Source of the DNA: a bacterium
GTDB lineage: Bacteria > Patescibacteriota > UBA1384 > JAMDBS01 > DAOVQR01
Length of the DNA stretch: 5,516 nt
Assembly: GCA_030628575.1 (NCBI GenBank)
Contig: DAOVQR010000057.1
Coordinates: forward strand, 1-5,516
Reading direction: 5' to 3'
The position numbers and the translations under genes are program-made. The notes under the pieces are model-generated. The model worked only from the letters and a program-made list of their open reading frames with translations. It searched no databases and was not told the origin of the DNA. Positions 1 to 3,442 of this stretch are shown here, one piece after another; positions within the stretch are counted from its first letter, which is position 1; each line of letters begins with the position of its first letter.

Positions 1-430
1 CTTTTACAATTAAATTTAAATCAAAATTCAATTTCTTTGTTTGAATAAGTCCCTTTTTATCGATATCTATCAGCCAAATTTCTGATTTCTTCAATAAATT
101 AAATTCTGCCAATTCTCTTAAATTAAATAAAGTCGTAATTGCACCAAGAGATGCACCAAGTTCTATTATTCTAATTAATTTAAGTTTCTTTAAATAAGAT
201 AAATTTTTGTTTATATAATCTTTCAAACAAAATACAAGATCATCATTTGCTTTTATTCTTAATTTCCAATCAATATGATTTGGGTTAAGATGGGAATCCA
301 ATTTAGCAAATCTCTCACGAGCGGTTTTTAGATAAATTTTTCTCTCTAAAAATAGGAGGGAATCAAATTCTTTTTTACTTAAAGTAGCTTTATTTAATTT
401 TTTTACAATTTTTCTACTCATATTTATCAT
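1..430 (-). CDS. Class I SAM-dependent methyltransferase, N-terminal part (gene cut by window edge)
   Basis: An open frame runs from ATG at 430-428 to the left window edge (about 143 codons) with no stop, so the gene is truncated by the window and not broken. The first ~75 residues are basic, helical and unassigned (start MINMSRKIVKKLNKATLSKK). A beta strand then leads into RIIELGASLGAITTLF, which fits motif I of class I methyltransferases (E-x-G-x-x-x-G, the SAM-binding loop), and IWLIDID about 28 residues further fits motif II, whose acidic residue usually contacts the SAM ribose. The catalytic C-terminal half lies outside the window, so the substrate cannot be named. A second in-frame ATG at 421-419 is equally possible; neither start has a Shine-Dalgarno. 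With the 430 start, one base separates it from the radical SAM stop codon, which implies co-transcription and perhaps translational coupling. I am fairly sure of the fold and unsure of the role. Confidence 0.7.
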   Translation of the reverse strand, partial: MINMSRKIVKKLNKATLSKKEFDSLLFLERKIYLKTARERFAKLDSHLNPNHIDWKLRIKANDDLVFCLKDYINKNLSYLKKLKLIRIIELGASLGAITTLFNLRELAEFNLLKKSEIWLIDIDKKGLIQTKKLNFDLNLIVK

Positions 431-431
431 C

Positions 432-1562
432 TTAATAAGGTAAATGAACTTCTGGTTTATAATCTAGAGATTTTAACCATTCTTTACCTTGAGATAAATC
501 TTTTGAATAAACAGGGAATTGTGGAAAATCTTTTCTTAAAGTATAACCACCAACTGTAGTGCTACAATCAAGAGTAAATAAAGCTCCACCACCCCTTGCT
601 GATTTTTTACTTAGTTCAAATTTTTCACGAGTACTGAACCAAGGCAAAGATTTAGGAAAAGCAAGCTTATAAATTGCTGCTACTAAAAGAAATGCTTCAT
701 CTGAATATTCATAAGGAGCTTTTTTTATTTTACAACCCTGTGCGTAATTCCATCTTGGAGTTCCAATAATAAAAGGAGGAATTCCATAAGTTTTTTCTAA
801 ATAGCTTCCGTGAGTAAATAAAGCTAAAACTTCAAATTTCCAATCATAAAGTCTGCCAAGAAAAGCAATGCTTACTCTTTTCAGTCCACCTTGAATTGCC
901 CTATCAAAAGCGTCCAAGCGATAATCCATATTTGCTTTTTGAGTATTTTTAGGATGTAATTTTTTGTAAGTTTCTGGATGATAAGTTTCTTGCCATAAAA
1001 CCATAAAATGCAAACCAACTTTTACAAATCTTTTATAATCTTTTTTTAAAGCAGATTCAAAATTTAGACCAATTTTTCCACCTCCAACTTCATTAAGTTT
1101 CTTTTTTGTAATGTTAATAAATTCTGCTATTTTTTCAGCAGTAAAGGTTGGGTCAGAAGCTCCAACAATCTCAATTGTTCTGTAGCCTTGGTTTATCAAA
1201 AAATCAATTTCTTTTTTTAGCTCTTCTTTGCTTAAAGCTCTTCTTTGCATTGGGCTACTTTTTCTCCAAGGACAATAAAAGCAATCGTTAATACATCTAT
1301 CTGTAACATAAAGGGGTGGAACTAAAAATAATCTATTTTTCCAAATTGTTTCTCTTTTCTTGATAGCAGTTTTAATTACTAAATTTCTTAATTCTGGATT
1401 ATCGTAAGTTTGAACAAGTAAATAAATATCATCTAAATCAAGTTTTTCTTTTTCCAGAACCTTTTCAATCTGTTGTTTTGTTGGAACTACCCTTTTTTTT
1501 AAGATGTTTTGGATTTCTGAATAATATCTTTCTTTGAAAATTTTACTAAACATTTTTGTCAT
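432..1562 (-). CDS. Radical SAM enzyme of the ThiH/HydG type, short form without the HydG second-cluster domain
   Basis: This 376-residue protein belongs to the radical SAM tyrosine-lyase-like group (ThiH, HydG and relatives). C90, C94 and C97 form the CX3CX2C motif that binds the 4Fe-4S cluster used to cleave SAM. Further family hallmarks are QETYHPETYKKLHP (191-204), DYRLDAFDRA (213-222), LYDWKFEVLAL (238-248), STRE (310-313) and VGGY (337-340). The spacing and the HP/DYR/LYD blocks look more like HydG than E. coli ThiH. However, the protein stops just where HydG carries the CxxC...C domain for its auxiliary cluster, so its length is ThiH-like. The segment aligning with the family GE(D/H) motif reads VGASDP (133-138), with serine in place of the usual glutamate. 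Known members cleave tyrosine, giving dehydroglycine or CO/cyanide, but the substrate here is unproven. Met4 is an alternative start; neither start has a Shine-Dalgarno. The methyltransferase follows immediately, and a 169-bp spacer precedes the gene. Confidence 0.85.
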   Translation of the reverse strand: MTKMFSKIFKERYYSEIQNILKKRVVPTKQQIEKVLEKEKLDLDDIYLLVQTYDNPELRNLVIKTAIKKRETIWKNRLFLVPPLYVTDRCINDCFYCPWRKSSPMQRRALSKEELKKEIDFLINQGYRTIEIVGASDPTFTAEKIAEFINITKKKLNEVGGGKIGLNFESALKKDYKRFVKVGLHFMVLWQETYHPETYKKLHPKNTQKANMDYRLDAFDRAIQGGLKRVSIAFLGRLYDWKFEVLALFTHGSYLEKTYGIPPFIIGTPRWNYAQGCKIKKAPYEYSDEAFLLVAAIYKLAFPKSLPWFSTREKFELSKKSARGGGALFTLDCSTTVGGYTLRKDFPQFPVYSKDLSQGKEWLKSLDYKPEVHLPY

Positions 1563-1605
1563 AATATTAATAAATTTAATTTGTTTATAAAATTATTTAT
1601 TTTAA

Positions 1606-1680
1606 ACGCGTGCTTCTAAGGGTGGCTGGGTGGGGGAAGAAAGCACCTACAATTACGCCTAACTCGTTTCTATACGTAAT
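1606..1680 (-). promoter_or_regulatory. Candidate structured 5' leader of the radical SAM gene
   Basis: The 169-bp spacer 1563-1731 has no credible coding frame but contains a G+C-rich island in AT-rich DNA. Two inverted repeats are visible. GTGCTT (1610-1615) pairs with AAGCAC (1641-1646) around a 25-nt loop that is C-rich in the transcript sense. ATTACG (1652-1657) pairs with CGTAAT (1675-1680) around a 17-nt loop. In the minus sense both lie between a possible promoter near 1703-1714 and the ATG at 1562. I could not match the primary sequence to TPP, cobalamin, SAM, THF, preQ1 or fluoride riboswitches. It may be a novel leader, a mobile-element remnant or chance structure. The last ~45 bases before the ATG are nearly pure A/T with no Shine-Dalgarno. 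Confidence 0.3.
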
Positions 1681-1702
1681 ATTTGCAGATATTCGACCAA
1701 TA

Positions 1703-1714
1703 TATGCATAATAT
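1703..1714 (-). promoter_or_regulatory. Possible -10/operator motif upstream of the radical SAM gene
   Basis: In the minus sense this reads ATATTATGCATA. It includes TATTAT, a fair match to a bacterial -10 box, and overlaps the palindrome TATGCATA. The same 12-mer lies upstream of the S-component gene at 2477-2488. No good -35 box is seen at the usual spacing. It also overlaps a weak potential hairpin (TGCG...TGCA) just after the S-component stop. If it is a -10 box, the transcript would have a leader of roughly 135 nt covering both hairpins. Confidence 0.25.
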
Positions 1715-1731
1715 ACGCACTGTTTATTAAT

Positions 1732-2430
1732 CTATAAATTTGATTTTAGGGATTTTGAGTTTAAGATTAGTTTTTCATTAACAAAACTTTTTAGTTGTTT
1801 TATATCAAACTTTTTGACAAGGTAATTTAGGATATTGTTGATTATCAAATAAGATAAGGCAATTCCCACTGCGAAAGTTAGACGTTCGACTGGGACAACT
1901 GTCATTAAGGATTTCCAAACTGCGGCAGGCAAGCCAAAAGCATATAAAAAGGCAGTTGAACCGACAGCGTGGGCGGTGAAGGTGGCGCCGAGGGCGTTTA
2001 ATGATAATCTTTGTTTACCAAAAGAACATAATATAGGTATGAACCAAAAGGCGATAGGGTAATACCAGACAGTTCGGCCAATTGGATGGGCTAAGAATAA
2101 GACGATACAAAGTAGGGGAACGAGGTTAATCCATTTTGATTTTGTGCCAAAATAAATTGCGGCGGCGATAGCTGGCCAAAAGCGGATAAATGTAGTTGCG
2201 GAAAATTGCATGCCTTTAATGAAAAAATTAATGATTTCAACAACACCAACTGCCGCGGCTCCCAGCCAGCTTCCCAGAAATCCACCGGTGATAGGGGATA
2301 TGAAGTCAAAAGCCGTGAAAGTTTGTTTTGAGCCAATTATATGTGTAAATGGGATTCGAAATGCAATTACACCTAAAATTACGAAGATTATAAAAAACAA
2401 TATTTTTTTCTTATTAATTTTTTTGAACAT
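1732..2430 (-). CDS. Multi-pass membrane protein resembling an ECF transporter substrate-binding (S) component
   Basis: This 232-residue protein has a basic N-terminus (MFKKINKKK) followed by about six hydrophobic stretches, roughly at 9-25, 42-70, 76-94, 100-136, 146-174 and 183-205, and a basic C-terminal tail. Size, helix count and the small-residue-rich segment FDFISPITGGFLGSWLGAAAVGVVEIINFF (written here only as positions 41-70, with PITGG at 46-50 and IIN at 66-68) resemble ECF S components, which capture vitamins or metals and dock on a shared EcfT/EcfA module. No transporter module genes are in the window, and the ligand cannot be read from sequence. The ATG at 2430-2428 is supported by AAAGGA five bases upstream, the only convincing Shine-Dalgarno here. 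The gene is markedly richer in G+C than its neighbours. It could instead be an unrelated small integral membrane protein; the S-component call is by overall pattern. Confidence 0.55.
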   Translation of the reverse strand: MFKKINKKKILFFIIFVILGVIAFRIPFTHIIGSKQTFTAFDFISPITGGFLGSWLGAAAVGVVEIINFFIKGMQFSATTFIRFWPAIAAAIYFGTKSKWINLVPLLCIVLFLAHPIGRTVWYYPIAFWFIPILCSFGKQRLSLNALGATFTAHAVGSTAFLYAFGLPAAVWKSLMTVVPVERLTFAVGIALSYLIINNILNYLVKKFDIKQLKSFVNEKLILNSKSLKSNL

Positions 2431-2435
2431 GATTA

Positions 2436-2441
2436 TCCTTT
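2436..2441 (-). promoter_or_regulatory. Shine-Dalgarno of the S-component-like gene
   Basis: The minus-strand sequence AAAGGA sits five bases before the ATG at 2430-2428 and fixes that start. It is the only clear Shine-Dalgarno among the genes here; the region just upstream of the other ATGs (3284, 1562, 430/421, 5503) is A/T-rich without a GGAG-like core. Confidence 0.7.
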
Positions 2442-2529
2442 CTTTGAAATTGAATAATGAATTAGGAATCAGGAATTATGCATAATATTTTATATCTTTG
2501 CATGATTCATACTCCATACTTCATGATTC
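2442..2529. repeat. Degenerate short repeats in the ligase/S-component spacer
   Basis: The 98-bp spacer (2431-2528) is built largely from near-repeats. CATGATTC occurs at 2501-2508 and again at 2522-2529, where its last base overlaps the ligase stop codon. In the minus sense the left half reads as loose repeats of GATTCC/TAATTC/ATTATTC/AATTTC. CATAC is also repeated between the two CATGATTC copies. Such degenerate simple repeats fit slippage-prone spacer DNA; no gene or terminator is seen in it. Confidence 0.45.
2477..2488 (-). promoter_or_regulatory. Possible -10/operator motif upstream of the S-component gene
   Basis: The minus-strand sequence ATATTATGCATA lies 47-58 bases before the ATG. 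It overlaps the 12-bp perfect palindrome ATTATGCATAAT (2475-2486) and is identical to the motif at 1703-1714 upstream of the radical SAM gene. It contains TATTAT, a possible -10 box, but no clear -35 box. It may be a promoter, a regulator-binding palindrome, or a coincidence of A/T-rich spacer DNA. Confidence 0.25.
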
Positions 2530-3284
2530 TATTTATATAGTTTATTAAACAAATCTTCGTCTTTATTAATCAGTAAGTCATTGGTTAAATCCTGGCTTTT
2601 TTTATTTGATAATTTAATGTTGGCGTCTTTGATGATTACAGCTGGAATTTTTTGAGATGACTCCCCCATTAAAAAATTGGAAATTCCAGCCAGCTCATCA
2701 GCAATATTATGATATGTGATTTGTAGGGGTTTGTCAAAAAGATCCGACTCCCCTATTTCAGAGATTATTCCTTTAAACCCAGCAATGGCAATTGCCATAC
2801 CAGTTGTGCCATGTCGCGAAGGGAGACAGTGGGAATCAGAAATAATAATTCCGACTTTTTTACCAAACTTTTTATAAATCAACTTTTTTATTCTATCAGC
2901 AGATAAAGCAGGTGATTTTGGCCAAATTGAGGCATATCTTTTGGGAACATTGGATAAATCAGCTCCAGCATTGGCAATTAAAATCCCATTTTTTAAAGTT
3001 AAAATTGCTTTTTTGCAGCCGCCAATTATTTCGTCAGATTCATCAATTATCAACTGAGTAAAATGAGGATCAAGATCATATTTTTTGGATAGTTTTTTTG
3101 CCCTATCTATACATTTCACGTTCGTGAGTTTAATAAGTTGATTTTCATCATAAGAAACAATTTTTGACGTAAAAACAAAAACATCTCCATTTTTAATTGG
3201 GATATTTTCCGACTTAATTTTATCCAAAATAAACTTTATTGGTTTCTTAGTTAATCTCGGGGTTTTTAGGGGAATAGTGTTCAT
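2529..3284 (-). CDS. CofE-like gamma-glutamyl ligase, probably acting on folate
   Basis: This 251-residue protein matches the coenzyme F420-0:L-glutamate ligase (CofE) family over its full usual length. Motifs in order are GDVFVFTSKIVS (33-44), an acidic DESDEI segment (81-86), ANAGADLSNV (104-113), ISDSHCLPSRHGTTG (148-162), SDLFDKPLQIT (180-190) and NIADELAG (193-200), then MGES (206-209). These correspond to the nucleotide/metal and substrate regions of a GTP-dependent enzyme forming gamma-glutamyl amide bonds. The DSHxLPxRxG variant, in place of the DTFGRPWR seen in true F420 ligases, resembles the CofE paralogues annotated for folate polyglutamylation in bacteria lacking F420. No F420 gene is seen nearby, so the folate role is an inference from family knowledge. 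ATG at 3284-3282 has no Shine-Dalgarno. A palindrome close to the window's iterated TTCACG..CGTGAA motif lies within codons for LTNVK (3115-3128). Confidence 0.85.
   Translation of the reverse strand: MNTIPLKTPRLTKKPIKFILDKIKSENIPIKNGDVFVFTSKIVSYDENQLIKLTNVKCIDRAKKLSKKYDLDPHFTQLIIDESDEIIGGCKKAILTLKNGILIANAGADLSNVPKRYASIWPKSPALSADRIKKLIYKKFGKKVGIIISDSHCLPSRHGTTGMAIAIAGFKGIISEIGESDLFDKPLQITYHNIADELAGISNFLMGESSQKIPAVIIKDANIKLSNKKSQDLTNDLLINKDEDLFNKLYK
3115..3128. repeat. Iterated palindrome, copy 1 (inside the ligase gene)
   Basis: The plus strand reads TTCACGTTCGTGAG, a near-palindrome with arms TTCACG/CGTGAG. It is read by the ligase gene in the frame Thr-Asn-Val. ACATTTCACGTTCGT (3111-3125) is identical to 3982-3996 in the neighbouring unrelated gene. 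Confidence 0.5.
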
Positions 3285-3333
3285 AAGAATTTTTAATTTT
3301 TAATTACAAATTTTTATTCAATTTTTAATTAAT

Positions 3334-3357
3334 TAATTTTTAAATATTTAAAAATTA
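3334..3357. repeat. 24-bp perfect AT-only palindrome
   Basis: Centred between 3345 and 3346, all twelve base pairs of the two arms match, with inner sequence TTTTTAAATATTTAAAAA. The spacer around it also has tandem AATTTTT units (3288-3305 and 3319-3339). It could form a weak A/U hairpin in RNA or a cruciform in DNA. A/T-only palindromes arise easily in such DNA, so function is uncertain. Confidence 0.55.
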
Positions 3358-3366
3358 GAATTTGAC

Positions 3367-3410
3367 TCGCCTCGCTGCAGATACTGCGAAGCAGGCTTTG
3401 GCGAAGCGGG
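3367..3410. repeat. GC-rich extragenic hairpin element
   Basis: This is an abrupt G+C-rich island in an otherwise A/T spacer. GCCTCGC (3369-3375) faces GCGAAGC (3386-3392); in the minus-strand RNA these pair over 7 bp with one G-U wobble and a 10-nt loop. GCGAAGC is repeated directly at 3401-3407. CTGCAG (3375-3380) is an internal palindrome. Flanking arms CAATTTTTAATT (3319-3330) and AATTTAAAATTG (3430-3441) are imperfect inverted repeats. In form it resembles small dispersed extragenic repeats in CPR genomes. It lies 30-80 bases past the stop of the 686-residue protein and might help end transcription, but no U-run directly follows the stem. Confidence 0.45.
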
Positions 3411-3442
3411 TTTAAAATTTAAAATTGGTAATTTAAAATTGT

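Noticed and set aside
623..640. Additional copy of the iterated palindrome (TTCACGAGTACTGAA)
   Set aside because: Only the left arm TTCACG matches and the centre is a different palindrome (AGTACT). The CACG at 316-319 and ACGTTCG at 1882-1888 are likewise half-matches.
1606..1680. tRNA or a known riboswitch in the radical SAM leader
   Set aside because: No T-loop GTTCRANNY sequence or cloverleaf arms on either strand, and no TPP, cobalamin, SAM, THF or fluoride core could be matched by eye.
2091..2336. Second minus-strand frame inside the S-component-like gene
   Set aside because: It is wholly nested in a better frame with clear membrane helices and a Shine-Dalgarno.
2210..2485. Plus-strand open frame of about 90 codons
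   Set aside because: It lies opposite the well-supported S-component-like gene, its product has no recognisable motif, and it has no ribosome site; it is an antisense shadow.
432..3284. F420 biosynthesis cluster (CofE plus a CofH-like radical SAM enzyme)
   Set aside because: The radical SAM protein carries ThiH/HydG-type motifs (QETY, STRE, VGGY), the ligase has the non-F420 variant motif, and no CofC, CofD or CofG is present.
3285..3442. CRISPR array or intrinsic terminator in the AT-rich spacer
   Set aside because: The repeats are short, irregular and not spaced by unique sequence, and the GC stem is followed by GAGTCAAATTC with no immediate U-run.
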